A stretch of 64,000 bases of DNA from Evtepia gabavorous (GCF_003425665.1 NZ_QQRQ01000002.1:62001-126000), one strand, 5' to 3'; positions 7,971 to 17,822 are shown, counted from the first letter of the stretch. The notes: a model not told the origin generated them from the sequence alone. Numbers and translations: made by a program.

Positions 7971-8236
7971 GCGCCTGAATGGGCGCAGTCTGCGATGATG
8001 CGGGAGATTGCGGTGAAAACCGGTAACTTCCGCGGAGTATGTCCGTGAATCGGGCGGCTGGGGAATCTGCTGCATGGCGTATATCGCCATGACAGGAGAG
8101 GAAAAAGCCGGCGAAGTATGCCGGTTTTCTTCATGCTTATGGAGTGATACGCACGGTTAAGTGTATCGGATTCCCCACCGTACGGAGCGTGGCAGAGACA
8201 ATGACACTTCGTATGTTTTAGGAGGAAAGCAGCAAC
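7971..8236 (+). ncRNA. Long 5' leader of the S10 operon with an attenuator-like hairpin
   Basis: There is no gene in this stretch apart from the leader. At 8103-8129 AAAGCCGGC pairs with GCCGGTTTT (9 bp with one G-U, loop GAAGTAT), ending in a short T run, like an intrinsic terminator placed about 110 bases before rpsJ. A GC-rich region upstream (about 8000-8090) could form an alternative fold. This suggests transcription attenuation by a ribosomal protein, as known for S10 operons (L4 in E. coli). Which protein binds here is not shown. Confidence 0.5.
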
Positions 8237-8548
8237 ATGGCACAGAATGAAATGATCCGGATTCGACTGAAGGCCTATGACCATCAGCTGATCGACCAGA
8301 GCGCAGAGAAGATTGTGGAGACCGCCAAGAGAAACGGCGCCACCGTTTCCGGCCCCATCCCCCTGCCCACCAAGAAGGAGGTTGTCACCATCCTTCGCGC
8401 GGTCCACAAGTATAAGGACAGCCGGGAGCAGTTCGAGCGCCGCACCCATAAGCGCCTGATCGACATCAACAATCCCAACCCCAAGACGGTGGAAGCGCTG
8501 ATGAGTCTGGACCTGCCCGCCGGCGTGGAGATCGAGATTAAGCTGTGA
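8237..8548 (+). CDS. rpsJ: 30S ribosomal protein S10
   Basis: 103 residues, full length, with the S10 core ([26 protein letters not shown]-like region, [16 protein letters not shown], and the THKRLIDI loop). S10 binds the 30S head and also acts with NusB in antitermination. The ATG follows TAGGAGG. First gene of the block; here it directly follows the leader, with no str operon genes (rpsL, rpsG, fusA, tuf) before it. The 182-base gap behind it separates it from rplC. Confidence 0.98.
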   Translation: MAQNEMIRIRLKAYDHQLIDQSAEKIVETAKRNGATVSGPIPLPTKKEVVTILRAVHKYKDSREQFERRTHKRLIDINNPNPKTVEALMSLDLPAGVEIEIKL

Positions 8549-8730
8549 GAACAGCCGGCACCCTGCGGACAGGCAGGGTGAGACAGATCCCAAAGGAACG
8601 CTGGCATATTGCATTTGTGTACCCGCTGCCTGTCGCCTTATCGTGAGACAGGCGGGTCATGTTGACAAACCAATGACAGCCCAATGGTCATGTTTGCCAA
8701 CCAATAACCTATTTAAGGAGGAAAACCAAC
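8549..8730 (+). promoter_or_regulatory. Structured gap between rpsJ and rplC with an imperfect direct repeat
   Basis: This gap is ten times longer than most in the operon. ACCCG...CCTGTC pairs with GACAGG...CGGGT around 8615-8660. A 21-base sequence is then repeated 31 bases later (8656-8676 and 8687-8707, GTCATGTT-GAC/GCC-AACCAAT, 17 of 21 alike by eye) and ends at the rplC binding site. No good promoter was found inside. A site for feedback control or RNA processing is plausible. Confidence 0.45.
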
Positions 8731-9456
8731 ATGGAAAAGGCCATCATCGGCAGAAAGATCGGCATGTCCCAGATCTTTGACGAAGCCGGTAAGGTCATCC
8801 CGGTCACTGTGATCGAGGCAGGTCCCTGCGTCGTGGTCCAGAAGAAGACCGAGGAGAAGGACGGCTACAACGCCGTACAGCTGGGCTTCCAGGACGTTGC
8901 GGAACGGAAGCTCACCAAGCCGGAACAGGGCCACCTGAAGAAGGCGGAAGTTCCCATGAAGAAAGTGCTCAAGGAATTCAAGCTGAACAAAGCAGCAGAG
9001 ATGAACGTGGGCGACGAGATCAAGGCGGATACCTTTGCCAAGGGCGATCACATTGACGTGACCGGCATCAGCAAGGGTAAGGGCTACCAGGGCGTCATCA
9101 AGCGCTGGAACGCCGGCCGCGGTCGGATGACCCACGGCGGCGGCCCGGTGCACCGCCATGCGGGCTCCATGGGCTCCGGTACCGATCCTTCCCGGATCTT
9201 TAAGGGCAAGATCGGCGCAGGCCACATGGGCGCGGAGCAGGTCACCGTCCAGAATCTGGACGTGGTGAGCGTGGACCCCGAGTTCAACCTGATCGCTGTC
9301 TGCGGCGCGGTTCCCGGCCCCAAGGGCGGCATTGTCTATCTGAAGTCCACCGTGAAGACCATCCGCGAGAAGAAGGGCGAGGCCGGCACCAGCGTCAACC
9401 CGCAGAAGGCTTCCGCACGTGCCAACCCCCAGAAGGCATCCGCCAGAAACCGGTAA
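8731..9456 (+). CDS. rplC: 50S ribosomal protein L3
   Basis: 241 residues, longer than the usual 205-215. The L3 core is clear ([48 protein letters not shown]). The extra length is a lysine/alanine-rich C-terminal tail carrying two tandem copies of NPQKASAR. L3 seeds 50S assembly and reaches the peptidyl-transferase centre. The ATG follows TTTAAGGAGG. Confidence 0.97.
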   Translation: MEKAIIGRKIGMSQIFDEAGKVIPVTVIEAGPCVVVQKKTEEKDGYNAVQLGFQDVAERKLTKPEQGHLKKAEVPMKKVLKEFKLNKAAEMNVGDEIKADTFAKGDHIDVTGISKGKGYQGVIKRWNAGRGRMTHGGGPVHRHAGSMGSGTDPSRIFKGKIGAGHMGAEQVTVQNLDVVSVDPEFNLIAVCGAVPGPKGGIVYLKSTVKTIREKKGEAGTSVNPQKASARANPQKASARNR

Positions 9457-9475
9457 GGAAAGGAGAGTTTGAGAA

Positions 9476-10096
9476 ATGCCTAAAGCAAATGTCTATAATA
9501 TGGCTGGCCAGCAGGTCGGCGAGGTGGAACTCTCCGAGGGCGTTTTCGGCGTAGAACCCAATGAGCCCGCCGTCCATGCCGTCGTGGTAAATCACCTGGC
9601 AAATTGCCGTCAGGGTACCCAGAGCGCCCTGACCCGCGCCGAAGTGTCCGGCGGCGGAAGAAAGCCCTGGAGACAGAAAGGAACCGGCCATGCCCGTCAG
9701 GGCAGCACCCGTGCCCCCCAGTGGACCCACGGCGGCATCGTGTTCGCTCCCAAGCCCAGAGATTACAGCTATCGCGTCAACCGCAAGCTGAAGAGACTGG
9801 CTCTGAAGTCCGCTCTCTCTGCCAAGGCCGCCAGCGGTGACCTGCTGGTGGTGGATAACCTGGCTCTGGACGCCATCAAGACCAAGAGCATCCAGGCCTT
9901 CCTGGACGCTGTGAGCGCCGGCAAGACCATTTTCATTACCCCCGAGGTCAATGTGAATGTTTACAAGTCCGCACGGAACATCCCCGGTGTCTCCACCACC
10001 ACCGCCAAGATTCTCAGCGTGTATGACATTGTCAACGCCGAGAAGCTGGTCATCGACCAGAAGGCGCTGGCCATCATCGAGGAGGTGTTCGCATGA
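9476..10096 (+). CDS. rplD: 50S ribosomal protein L4
   Basis: 206 residues with the exit-tunnel loop ([18 protein letters not shown], then WTHGG) and the C-terminal Rossmann-like domain. L4 is the known autogenous repressor of S10 operons in E. coli, which is relevant to the leader at 7971. Its TGA overlaps the rplW ATG by four bases (ATGA), so the two are translationally coupled. Confidence 0.97.
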   Translation: MPKANVYNMAGQQVGEVELSEGVFGVEPNEPAVHAVVVNHLANCRQGTQSALTRAEVSGGGRKPWRQKGTGHARQGSTRAPQWTHGGIVFAPKPRDYSYRVNRKLKRLALKSALSAKAASGDLLVVDNLALDAIKTKSIQAFLDAVSAGKTIFITPEVNVNVYKSARNIPGVSTTTAKILSVYDIVNAEKLVIDQKALAIIEEVFA

Positions 10097-10389
10097 AGAC
10101 AGCATACGACATCATCAGACGCCCTGTGATCACCGAGCAGTCCATGGCTGATACCGAGAACAAAAAGTACGTGTTCGAGGTGGCCAAGGATGCCACCAAG
10201 ATCGACATCGCCAAGGCGGTGGAAGAGGTTTTCGGGGTGAAGGTTGTCAAGGTCAACACCCTGCGCGTCACCGGAAAGCTCAAGCGCACCGGCCGGTATC
10301 CCGCCGGACGCCAGCCCAGCTGGAAGAAGGCAGTGGTTACCCTGTCTGAGGATTCCAAGTCCATCGAGTTCTTCGAAGGAATGGCATAA
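10093..10389 (+). CDS. rplW: 50S ribosomal protein L23
   Basis: 98 residues, normal length, with the N-terminal [13 protein letters not shown] and the basic [20 protein letters not shown] loop. It sits at the tunnel exit and docks trigger factor and SRP. Overlaps the end of rplD by four bases. Confidence 0.97.
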   Translation: MKTAYDIIRRPVITEQSMADTENKKYVFEVAKDATKIDIAKAVEEVFGVKVVKVNTLRVTGKLKRTGRYPAGRQPSWKKAVVTLSEDSKSIEFFEGMA

Positions 10390-10404
10390 GGAGGTTAATG
10401 CACT

Positions 10405-11241
10405 ATGGCTATTAAGAGCTACAAGCCCACAACGCCTGCCCGCCGGAATATGACGGTCTCCGCGTTCGAGGGCATCGATAAGAAGGCCAAGCCGGAGCGT
10501 AGCCTGACTGAAACTCTGAAGAAGAACGCAGGACGCAACAGCTACGGCAGAATCACCGTCCGCCACCGCGGCGGCGGCAACAAGCGCAAGTATCGTATCA
10601 TCGACTTCAAGCGCAACAAGCTGGATATGACCGCGACGGTGCTCCGTCTGGAATACGATCCCAACCGCAGCGCCAACATTGCCCTTGTCCAGTACGAGGA
10701 CGGCGAGAAGAGATACATCCTGGCCCCTGTCGGCCTGAAGGCTGGCGATCAGGTCCTCTCCTCCGCCAATGCCGACATTAAGCCCGGCAACTGCCTGCCC
10801 CTGGCAAACATCCCCACCGGCACCATCATCCACAACATTGAGCTCTATCCCGGCAAGGGTGGCCAGCTGGTTCGTTCCGCCGGCACCTCTGCCCAGCTCA
10901 TGGCAAAGGAGGGGGATGAGGCGCAGATCCGTATGCCCTCCGGGGAGGTTCGTATCGTGCGCCTGAACTGCAAGGCCTCCATTGGCCAGGTGGGCAACAT
11001 CGACCACGAGAACATCTCCATCGGCAAGGCCGGCCGGAAGCGCCACATGGGCTGGAGACCCACCGTCCGCGGCTCCGTCATGAACCCCAATGACCACCCC
11101 CACGGCGGTGGTGAGGGTAAGTCCCCTGTGGGCCGTCCCGGCCCCGTTACCCCCTGGGGTAAGCCGGCCATGGGCTATAAGACGCGTAAGAAGAAGAACC
11201 GCACTGACAAGTTCATTGTCAAGCGCCGCAACGCGAAGTAA
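10405..11241 (+). CDS. rplB: 50S ribosomal protein L2
   Basis: 278 residues. The RNA-binding domain contains [16 protein letters not shown]-like sequence and the C-terminal part has the universally conserved [16 protein letters not shown] region in the form [19 protein letters not shown], including the His important for peptidyl transfer. Start at the ATG behind AGGAGG, 15 bases after rplW. Confidence 0.98.
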   Translation: MAIKSYKPTTPARRNMTVSAFEGIDKKAKPERSLTETLKKNAGRNSYGRITVRHRGGGNKRKYRIIDFKRNKLDMTATVLRLEYDPNRSANIALVQYEDGEKRYILAPVGLKAGDQVLSSANADIKPGNCLPLANIPTGTIIHNIELYPGKGGQLVRSAGTSAQLMAKEGDEAQIRMPSGEVRIVRLNCKASIGQVGNIDHENISIGKAGRKRHMGWRPTVRGSVMNPNDHPHGGGEGKSPVGRPGPVTPWGKPAMGYKTRKKKNRTDKFIVKRRNAK

Positions 11242-11259
11242 GGAGGAGGCAGTAAAACT

Positions 11260-11532
11260 ATGAGCAGAAGCATCAAGAAAGGCCCGTTTTGCGCCCCCGA
11301 GCTTCTTAAGCGGGTCAAGGAAATGAATGAGTCCGGCGACAAGAAGGTGCTCAAGACCTGGAGCAGAGCCTCCACCATCTTCCCTGCGTTCGTCGGTCAC
11401 ACCATCGCTGTGCACGATGGCCGGAAGCATGTGCCTGTCTATGTCACCGAGGACATGGTGGGCCACAAGCTGGGTGAGTTCGCCCCCACCCGCACCTTCC
11501 GCGGCCACGCCGGCAGCAAGACTGGTAAGTAA
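11260..11532 (+). CDS. rpsS: 30S ribosomal protein S19
   Basis: 90 residues, near the usual 92. [16 protein letters not shown] and the TRTFRGHAG motif near the end are typical. Forms a head complex with S13. AAGGAGGAG precedes the ATG. Confidence 0.97.
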   Translation: MSRSIKKGPFCAPELLKRVKEMNESGDKKVLKTWSRASTIFPAFVGHTIAVHDGRKHVPVYVTEDMVGHKLGEFAPTRTFRGHAGSKTGK

Positions 11533-11547
11533 GGAGGAGAGAGAACA

Positions 11548-11883
11548 ATGGTAGCAAAAGCTTACGCAAAGTATCTGCGGATCTCTCCCCGTAAGGTGAA
11601 GATCGTCGCGGACCTGATCCGCGGGAAGAGCCTGGCCCAGGCCACCGGCATTCTGCTGACCACCCCCAAGGCGGCTTCCGAGCCCCTTCTGAAGCTCCTG
11701 AAGAGCGCGGCGGCCAACGCAGAGAACAACCACAAGATGGACCCCGAGAAGCTCTATGTCTCCGAGGTCTTTGCGACCCCCGGCCCCATCATCAAGCGGA
11801 TCATGCCCCGCGCCCAGGGCCGTGCCTATCGCATCAATAAGAGAACCTCTCACGTCACCCTGGCTGTGGCGGAGAAGGAATAA
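11548..11883 (+). CDS. rplV: 50S ribosomal protein L22
   Basis: 111 residues with the core (KYLRISPRKVKIVADLIRGK) and the beta-hairpin that lines the exit tunnel (PRAQGRAYRINKRTSH). Tightly spaced between rpsS and rpsC. Confidence 0.97.
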   Translation: MVAKAYAKYLRISPRKVKIVADLIRGKSLAQATGILLTTPKAASEPLLKLLKSAAANAENNHKMDPEKLYVSEVFATPGPIIKRIMPRAQGRAYRINKRTSHVTLAVAEKE

Positions 11884-11898
11884 GGGAGGAGGCAGAAT

Positions 11899-12732
11899 AT
11901 GGGACAGAAAGTAAATCCCCACGGCTTGCGCGTGGGTGTGATTAAGGACTGGGATTCCCGCTGGTATGCCCGCAATGAAAAAGTGGGCGATCTGGTCGTT
12001 GAAGACTACAAGCTGCGGAAGTACCTGAAAAAGACCCTGTACTCCGCCGGTATCCCCAAGATTGAGATCGAGCGCGACAACGCCAAGATCAAGATCTATC
12101 TGCACTGCGCCCGCCCCGGCGTGGTCATCGGCAAGGGCGGCGCGGAGATTGAGCGCCTGCGCCTGGAGCTGGAAAAGAAGCTGGGCAAGCCCGTTGCCCT
12201 GAACATCGTGGAGGTCAAGACCCCCGATACCGACGCACAGCTGGTGGCAGAGAACATTGCCCAGCAGCTGGAGAAGCGGATCTCCTTCCGCCGCGCCATG
12301 AAGAACTGCATGGGCCGCGCCATGAGAATGGGCGCCCGCGGCATCAAGGTGATGTGCTCCGGCCGTCTGGGCGGGGCGGAAATCGCCCGCAGCGAGTGCT
12401 ACCATGACGGCACCATCCCCCTGCAGACCATCCGCGCCGATATCGACTACGGCTTTGCCGAGGCTGCCACCACCTATGGCCGCATTGGCATCAAGGTTTG
12501 GATCTACAAGGGTGAGGTCCTCAGCCAGACCCTCCGCACCACCCCCCGCACCCTGGACACCAAGAACTTTAAGGAACGCCCCGACCGTCCTCGCCGCCGC
12601 GATGGCAGAGGCGGCTTCAACCGCGACCGTAAGCCCGGCTATGGCAACCGTCCGCAGGGTGGTTATAACAACAACCGTGGTCCCCGGCCCGCTGCCGGTG
12701 GATCTGCTCCCAAGGAAGGAGGCAAAGCCTAA
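11899..12732 (+). CDS. rpsC: 30S ribosomal protein S3 with an Arg/Gly-rich tail
   Basis: 277 residues against the usual 210-230. The KH domain has [14 protein letters not shown] and the C-terminal core ends near residue 215. The remaining ~60 residues are low-complexity, rich in Arg, Gly, Asn and Pro ([20 protein letters not shown] and similar), resembling disordered RNA-binding RG tails. S3 is at the mRNA entry channel. Its TAA overlaps the rplP ATG by one base (TAATG). Confidence 0.97.
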   Translation: MGQKVNPHGLRVGVIKDWDSRWYARNEKVGDLVVEDYKLRKYLKKTLYSAGIPKIEIERDNAKIKIYLHCARPGVVIGKGGAEIERLRLELEKKLGKPVALNIVEVKTPDTDAQLVAENIAQQLEKRISFRRAMKNCMGRAMRMGARGIKVMCSGRLGGAEIARSECYHDGTIPLQTIRADIDYGFAEAATTYGRIGIKVWIYKGEVLSQTLRTTPRTLDTKNFKERPDRPRRRDGRGGFNRDRKPGYGNRPQGGYNNNRGPRPAAGGSAPKEGGKA

Positions 12733-13175
12733 TGCTGCTGCCCAAGAGAGTCAAATACCGCCGTGTTCACCGTGGCCGCCTGAAGGGCAAGGCCACCCGC
12801 GGCAACACCGTGACCTACGGTGAGTTTGGTTTGCAGGCCACGGAGCCGGCATGGATCACCAGCAACCAGATCGAGGCCGCCCGTGTGGCCATGACCCGTT
12901 ACACCAAGCGTGGCGGCAAGGTCTGGATCAAGATCTTCCCCGACAAGCCCATCACCGAGAAGCCCGCGGAGACCCGCATGGGTTCCGGTAAAGGTTCCCC
13001 CGAGTATTGGGTGGCCGTGGTGAAGCCCGGCCGTGTGATGTTCGAGATCGCCGGTGTTTCCGAGGAAGTCGCCCGCGAGGCACTGCGTCTGGCCAGCCAC
13101 AAGCTGCCCATCAAGACGAAGATTGTGACCAAAGAAGAAACGGCCCCTGAGAGCGAGAATGGTGGTGAAGCATGA
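12732..13175 (+). CDS. rplP: 50S ribosomal protein L16
   Basis: 147 residues with the N-terminal [15 protein letters not shown] and the central [20 protein letters not shown] and [18 protein letters not shown] motifs. L16 helps position tRNA in the A site. Ends in a four-base overlap with rpmC. Confidence 0.97.
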   Translation: MLLPKRVKYRRVHRGRLKGKATRGNTVTYGEFGLQATEPAWITSNQIEAARVAMTRYTKRGGKVWIKIFPDKPITEKPAETRMGSGKGSPEYWVAVVKPGRVMFEIAGVSEEVAREALRLASHKLPIKTKIVTKEETAPESENGGEA

Positions 13176-13372
13176 TGAAGGCAAACGAGGTACGCAAACT
13201 GTCTTCCGCTGATCTGGAAAAGAAGCTGACCGAGCTGAAGAAAGACCTCTTCCAGCTCCGTCTCCAGCATGCCACCAATCAGCTGGAAAATCCTGTCCGC
13301 ATCAATGAAGTGAAGCGCGACATTGCCAGAGTCAAAACCATTATCCGTGAGCAGCAGCTCGCTGGCCAGTAA
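13172..13372 (+). CDS. rpmC: 50S ribosomal protein L29
   Basis: 66 residues, two helices ([20 protein letters not shown]-like N-terminus and [11 protein letters not shown]). The start can be the ATG at 13172 or the next one at 13175; both overlap the rplP stop. Confidence 0.96.
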   Translation: MMKANEVRKLSSADLEKKLTELKKDLFQLRLQHATNQLENPVRINEVKRDIARVKTIIREQQLAGQ

Positions 13373-13386
13373 GGAGGAACTGAATC

Positions 13387-13650
13387 ATGCCTGAAAACAG
13401 AACTTCTTCCCGTAAGACCAGAGTCGGCCTGGTGGTTTCGGATAAGATGGATAAGACCGTGGTGGTGGCCATTGCCGACCGTGTGGCACATCCCCTGTAT
13501 AAGAAGATCGTCAAGAGAACCTACAAACTCAAGGCCCATGACGAGAACAACACCTGCGGCATCGGGGACAGAGTAAAGGTCATGGAGACCCGTCCTCTGT
13601 CCAAGGATAAGAGATGGCGCGTGGTTGAGATCATCGAAAAGGCGAAGTAA
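13387..13650 (+). CDS. rpsQ: 30S ribosomal protein S17
   Basis: 87 residues, OB fold with [18 protein letters not shown] and the [21 protein letters not shown] motif. Primary 16S rRNA binder. AAGGAGG before the ATG. Confidence 0.97.
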   Translation: MPENRTSSRKTRVGLVVSDKMDKTVVVAIADRVAHPLYKKIVKRTYKLKAHDENNTCGIGDRVKVMETRPLSKDKRWRVVEIIEKAK

Positions 13651-13663
13651 GGAGGTGCCGTAA

Positions 13664-14032
13664 ATGATCCAGCAGGAAACCTATCTGAAGGTGGCGGACA
13701 ACACCGGCGCCAAGGAAATTAAAACCATCCGTGTCCTGGGCGGCTCTTCCCGGAAGTATGCGAACATCGGCGATGTGATTGTCGCCTCCGTCCGGAAGGC
13801 CGCGCCCGGCGGCACGGTGAAGAAGGGCGATGTCGTCCGCGCCGTGGTGGTCCGCTCCGCCAAGGGTGTGCGCCGGGCAGACGGCAGCTATGTCCGTTTC
13901 GACGAGAACGCGGCCGTTCTGATCAAGGACGACAAAAACCCCAGAGGCACCCGTATCTTTGGCCCGGTCGCCCGTGAGCTGCGTGACAAGGACTACATGA
14001 AGATCCTGTCCCTGGCTCCCGAAGTACTGTAA
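13664..14032 (+). CDS. rplN: 50S ribosomal protein L14
   Basis: 122 residues, the invariant family length. Begins [18 protein letters not shown] and contains [11 protein letters not shown] and [13 protein letters not shown]. Opens the spc portion of the operon. No separate promoter seen before it. Confidence 0.98.
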   Translation: MIQQETYLKVADNTGAKEIKTIRVLGGSSRKYANIGDVIVASVRKAAPGGTVKKGDVVRAVVVRSAKGVRRADGSYVRFDENAAVLIKDDKNPRGTRIFGPVARELRDKDYMKILSLAPEVL

Positions 14033-14046
14033 GGGAGGGGACTAAG

Positions 14047-14364
14047 ATGATGAATAAGATGAGCATTAAGAAGGACGACACCGTGGTCGTCATCACCGGA
14101 AAGGACAAAGGCCAGCGGGGCAAGGTCCTGACCGTGATCCCCAAGGAAGGCAAAGTGGTGGTGGAGAAGATCAACCTGGTCTCCCGCCACACCAAGCCCC
14201 GCAAGCAGGGCGACGAGGGCGGCATCATCCAGAAGGAAGCCCCCCTGTATGCCTGCAAGGTGATGCGTGTCTGCCCCAAGTGCGACAAGCCCACCCGCGC
14301 CGCCAGCAAGATGGTGGACGGCAAGAAGGTCCGTGTCTGCAAGCACTGCGGCGCTGAAATCTGA
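14047..14364 (+). CDS. rplX: 50S ribosomal protein L24 (zinc-ribbon form)
   Basis: 105 residues. The KOW motif ([20 protein letters not shown]) binds 23S rRNA during early assembly. The C-terminal part has CPKC and CKHC, a zinc ribbon found in only some L24 proteins. First ATG of a tandem pair used. Confidence 0.97.
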   Translation: MMNKMSIKKDDTVVVITGKDKGQRGKVLTVIPKEGKVVVEKINLVSRHTKPRKQGDEGGIIQKEAPLYACKVMRVCPKCDKPTRAASKMVDGKKVRVCKHCGAEI

Positions 14365-14378
14365 GAGAGGAGGAGTCA

Positions 14379-14930
14379 ATGATGTCTGAAATGCCCAATC
14401 TGAAAGCAAAGTACAGAGAAGAAGTTGCTCCTGCCCTCATGCAGAAGTTCAACTATAAGAGCACCATGCAGATCCCCCGCATTGAGAAGATCGTTGTGAA
14501 CGTGGGCTGCGGGGAAGCCCGGGACAACGCCAAGGTGCTGGACGCTGTGGTCCGTGACCTGGGTGTCATCACCGGCCAGAAGGCCATTGTCACCAAGGCC
14601 AAGAAGTCCGTGGCAAACTTTAAGGTTCGTGAGGGAATGCCCATCGGCGCCAAGGTCACCCTGCGCCAGGACAAGATGTGGGAGTTCCTGGACCGCCTGT
14701 TCAATGTGGCCCTGCCCCGTGTCCGTGACTTCCGCGGCATCAGCCCCAACTCCTTCGACGGCCGCGGCAACTATGCCCTGGGCGTGAAGGAACAGCTGAT
14801 CTTCCCGGAAATCGAGTATGATAAGATCGACAAGATCCGTGGTATGGATATCGTCATCTGCACCACCGCGGAGACCGACGAAGAGGCAAGAGAGCTGCTG
14901 ACCCTGATCGGCGCTCCCTTCGGCAAGTAA
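14379..14930 (+). CDS. rplE: 50S ribosomal protein L5
   Basis: 183 residues, normal. Contains [39 protein letters not shown] and [21 protein letters not shown]. Binds 5S rRNA and the P-site tRNA. The tandem ATGATG follows GAGGAGG. Confidence 0.97.
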   Translation: MMSEMPNLKAKYREEVAPALMQKFNYKSTMQIPRIEKIVVNVGCGEARDNAKVLDAVVRDLGVITGQKAIVTKAKKSVANFKVREGMPIGAKVTLRQDKMWEFLDRLFNVALPRVRDFRGISPNSFDGRGNYALGVKEQLIFPEIEYDKIDKIRGMDIVICTTAETDEEARELLTLIGAPFGK

Positions 14931-14948
14931 TTAGGAGGAGAACGATCA

Positions 14949-15134
14949 ATGGCTAAATTATCCATGAAGCTCAAGCAGCAGGCTGAGCCTAAGTTTTCCA
15001 CCCGCCGCTACAACCGGTGCAAGATCTGCGGCCGTCCCCACGCGTATCTGCGTGACTACGGTATCTGCCGTATCTGCTTCCGTGAACTGGCCCACAAGGG
15101 CCAGATCCCCGGCGTACGGAAGGCTTCCTGGTAA
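14949..15134 (+). CDS. rpsN: 30S ribosomal protein S14, type Z
   Basis: 61 residues, the short zinc-binding form. Four cysteines are present as CKIC and CRIC. Followed by an exceptional 177-base gap before rpsH. Confidence 0.97.
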   Translation: MAKLSMKLKQQAEPKFSTRRYNRCKICGRPHAYLRDYGICRICFRELAHKGQIPGVRKASW

Positions 15135-15311
15135 TCAGTATGGTATCGCCTGACCGGATGCACCCAACCATCCGGTCGGCGTTCCCATAAAGTTTTCTCC
15201 GTACCTACGGAGAATGGTCCCCGGCCGGCGGCAATAGGTCGGTTCCTCTGAGACCCGATACCTTGCCGCTGATACAGGCGCTGCCTGTAATCTTATAGGA
15301 GGTATTACCCT
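15135..15311 (+). promoter_or_regulatory. Multi-hairpin RNA element between rpsN and rpsH
   Basis: GGTATCG (15142-15148) pairs with CGATACC (15256-15262) and closes a domain with two perfect hairpins inside: GACCGGATG/CATCCGGTC (15152-15160 with 15169-15177) and TTCTCCGT/ACGGAGAA (15195-15202 with 15207-15214). A third, GGTC/GACC, is possible near 15237-15255. None ends in a T run, so it is not a terminator. The position next to rpsH suggests feedback control by S8 or another protein. No open frame of note in this stretch. Confidence 0.55.
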
Positions 15312-15713
15312 ATGCACATTACAGATCCCATTGCGGATATGCTGACTCGTATCCGTAACGCGAACAACGCCAAGCATGACACCGTCGACATCCCCGCGTC
15401 CAACATGAAGAAGGCCATTGCCCAGATTCTGCTGGACGAAGGCTACATCAAGGCCTTTCAGCTGGTGGAGGACGGCGCCCAGGGCGTGATCCATGTTACC
15501 CTGAAGTACAACAACCCCGGCAAGGAAAAAGTCATTTCCGGCCTGCGCCGCGTCTCCAAGCCCGGCCTGCGTGTTTATGCCGGTGCTGACGAGCTGCCCC
15601 GTGTCCTGCGTGGCCTGGGTGTTGCGATCGTGTCCACTTCCAAGGGCGTCATGACCGACAAGGCGGCCCGCGCGGCCCATGTCGGCGGCGAAGTCCTGGC
15701 ATTTGTGTGGTAA
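15312..15713 (+). CDS. rpsH: 30S ribosomal protein S8
   Basis: 133 residues, normal. Begins [18 protein letters not shown] and ends with the [13 protein letters not shown] motif. S8 represses the spc operon in E. coli by binding its mRNA, which makes the structured gap just upstream notable. ATAGGAGG precedes the ATG. Confidence 0.97.
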   Translation: MHITDPIADMLTRIRNANNAKHDTVDIPASNMKKAIAQILLDEGYIKAFQLVEDGAQGVIHVTLKYNNPGKEKVISGLRRVSKPGLRVYAGADELPRVLRGLGVAIVSTSKGVMTDKAARAAHVGGEVLAFVW

Positions 15714-15728
15714 GGAGGAGAGGTTACT

Positions 15729-16274
15729 ATGTCTAGAATCGGTAGAATGCCCATCTCTCTCCCCAGCAATGTGGAAGTGACTGTGGGCGAAGGCAATCTG
15801 GTCACCGTCAAGGGGCCCAAGGGCACCCTGACCCAGAAGCTCAGCGAGAAGATGACCCTGACCCGCGAGGACAACGTCATCCATGTGACCCGCCCCAATG
15901 ATGAGAAAGAGAACCGCGCTCTGCACGGCCTGACCCGTACCCTGCTCAACAACATGGTGGTGGGTGTCACCGAGGGCTATAAGAAGGAGCTGGACGTCAA
16001 CGGCGTCGGCTACCGTGTGGCCAAGGAGGGCAAGAAGCTGAACATGAACATTGGCTTCTCCCACCCGGTGATCGTGGAAGAGATCGACGGCATCACCATC
16101 GACGTTCCCAGCCCCAACAAGATCGTCATCAGCGGCACCGACAAGCAGAAGGTCGGTCAGTTCGCTGCTGAGGTCAGAGGGAAGAGACCCCCGGAACCCT
16201 ACAAGGGCAAGGGAATCAAATATACCGACGAGGTCATCCGCCGCAAGGAAGGCAAGACCGGCGTGAAGAAGTAA
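15729..16274 (+). CDS. rplF: 50S ribosomal protein L6
   Basis: 181 residues, two repeated domains. Contains MSRIGRMPISLPSNVEV and the C-terminal RGKRPPEPYKGKGIKYTDE motif near the factor-binding site. Confidence 0.97.
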   Translation: MSRIGRMPISLPSNVEVTVGEGNLVTVKGPKGTLTQKLSEKMTLTREDNVIHVTRPNDEKENRALHGLTRTLLNNMVVGVTEGYKKELDVNGVGYRVAKEGKKLNMNIGFSHPVIVEEIDGITIDVPSPNKIVISGTDKQKVGQFAAEVRGKRPPEPYKGKGIKYTDEVIRRKEGKTGVKK

Positions 16275-16291
16275 GAAAGAGGTGTGCCTAA

Positions 16292-16651
16292 ATGATTAAG
16301 AGACCCGATACTAACGCTCAGCGTCAGAAGCGTCACACGCGCGTTCGCGGTAAAGTCTCCGGCACATCCGAGAGACCCCGTCTGAACGTGTTCCGCAGCG
16401 GAACCAACATCTATGCGCAGATCATTGACGATGTGAAGGGCTGCACCCTGGTTTCCGCTTCCTCCCTGGAGAAGGGATTTGAGGGCCGCGGCAACAACTG
16501 TGAGGCCGCAGCCAAGGTTGGCGAGGCCATTGCCCAGCGCGCCAAGGACAAGGGAATCGACACAGTGGTCTTTGACCGCGGTGGTTACCTGTACCATGGA
16601 CGTGTGAAGGCTCTGGCAGAGGGCGCCCGCAAGGCTGGCCTGGAATTTTAA
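16292..16651 (+). CDS. rplR: 50S ribosomal protein L18
   Basis: 119 residues with [20 protein letters not shown] and [20 protein letters not shown]. Binds 5S rRNA with L5. An AAAGAGGTG site precedes the ATG. Confidence 0.97.
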   Translation: MIKRPDTNAQRQKRHTRVRGKVSGTSERPRLNVFRSGTNIYAQIIDDVKGCTLVSASSLEKGFEGRGNNCEAAAKVGEAIAQRAKDKGIDTVVFDRGGYLYHGRVKALAEGARKAGLEF

Positions 16652-16669
16652 AGGGAGGAGGAAACGAAA

Positions 16670-17170
16670 ATGCCTAGATTTGAAAGAGAACCCAGCGAGT
16701 TTGTTGAAAAAGTCGTTTCCCTGAACCGTGTCTCCAAGACCGTCAAGGGCGGCCGTGTGATGAAGTTCTCCGCTCTGGTCGTCGTGGGCGACGAGAAGGG
16801 CAAGGTCGGTTTCGGCCTGGGTAAGGCTGCCGAGGTCCCCGAAGCCATCCGCAAGGGCCTGGAAGCCGCCAAGAAGAACATGTTCACCATCACTCTCTCC
16901 GGCACCACCATTCCCCATGAAGTGGTCGGTGAATTCGGCGCTGGCCGCGTGCTGATGAAGCCCGCTGCCCCCGGTACCGGCGTCATTGCCGGCGGTCCGG
17001 TCCGTGCTGTGCTGGAAGCTGCCGGAATCAAAGATATTCGTACCAAGTGCCTGCGCTCCAACAACCCCCAGAACGTGGTTTCCGCCACCATGGAGGGTCT
17101 GAAGTCCCTGCGTGGTCCTGAGGCTGTGGCCCGGATCCGGGGTAAGAGCGTGGAAGAGATCGTGGGCTAA
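16670..17170 (+). CDS. rpsE: 30S ribosomal protein S5
   Basis: 166 residues. The N-terminal double-stranded RNA-binding-like domain has [19 protein letters not shown] and the C-terminal part has [13 protein letters not shown]. Involved in decoding accuracy. Confidence 0.97.
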   Translation: MPRFEREPSEFVEKVVSLNRVSKTVKGGRVMKFSALVVVGDEKGKVGFGLGKAAEVPEAIRKGLEAAKKNMFTITLSGTTIPHEVVGEFGAGRVLMKPAAPGTGVIAGGPVRAVLEAAGIKDIRTKCLRSNNPQNVVSATMEGLKSLRGPEAVARIRGKSVEEIVG

Positions 17171-17185
17171 GGAGGGCTTTGAACC

Positions 17186-17368
17186 ATGGCGAATCTGAAC
17201 ATTAAGCTCGTCAAGAGCCTCAGCGGCCGGATTGCAAAGCATAAGGCCACCGCAGAAGCCCTCGGCCTGCGTAAAATCGGCGATACCACTGTGCAGCCTG
17301 ACAATGCTGCCACCCGGGGCAAGATCGCCCACATCGGTTACCTGATCCAGGTCACCGAGGAACAGTAA
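17186..17368 (+). CDS. rpmD: 50S ribosomal protein L30
   Basis: 60 residues, normal, single ferredoxin-like fold ([20 protein letters not shown]). GGAGGG precedes the ATG. Confidence 0.96.
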   Translation: MANLNIKLVKSLSGRIAKHKATAEALGLRKIGDTTVQPDNAATRGKIAHIGYLIQVTEEQ

Positions 17369-17381
17369 GGAGGTGCGCAAC

Positions 17382-17822
17382 ATGAAACTGCATGAACTTT
17401 CTCCCGTGCCCGGTTCCAACCCCAAGGCCTATCGCAAGGGCCGCGGCAACGGTTCCGGCAACGGCAAGACGGCCGGCCGCGGACAGAAGGGCCAGTGGGC
17501 CCGTTCCGGCGGCGGTGTCCGTGTGGGCTTTGAAGGCGGCCAGATGCCTCTGGCCCGTCGGATCCCCAAGAGAGGCTTTCACAACATCTTTGCAAAGCCC
17601 CTGGAAGCTGTGAACGTTTCCGCCCTGGAAAAGTTCGAGGATGGTGCTGTGGTCAGCGCCTGCGACCTGCTGGAAAAGGGTATCCTGTCCAAGTGTGAGC
17701 ACGGCGTGAAGATCCTCGGCGAAGGCAGCCTCACCAAGAAGCTGACCGTTCGGGCCAGTGCTTTCTCCGCCTCCGCGAAGGCAAAAATTGAAGAGGCAGG
17801 CGGGAAGGCTGAGGTGGTCTAA
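17382..17822 (+). CDS. rplO: 50S ribosomal protein L15
   Basis: 146 residues. Begins [12 protein letters not shown], then the basic Gly-rich stretch ([19 protein letters not shown]). The ATG at 17382 is used; an in-frame GTG three codons earlier lies inside the AGGAGGTG binding site. The TAA overlaps the secY ATG by one base. Confidence 0.97.
   Translation: MKLHELSPVPGSNPKAYRKGRGNGSGNGKTAGRGQKGQWARSGGGVRVGFEGGQMPLARRIPKRGFHNIFAKPLEAVNVSALEKFEDGAVVSACDLLEKGILSKCEHGVKILGEGSLTKKLTVRASAFSASAKAKIEEAGGKAEVV

Noticed and set aside
8656-8707. A secondary promoter in the rpsJ-rplC gap (TTGACA at 8662)
   Set aside because: No acceptable -10 at 16-18 bases from it.
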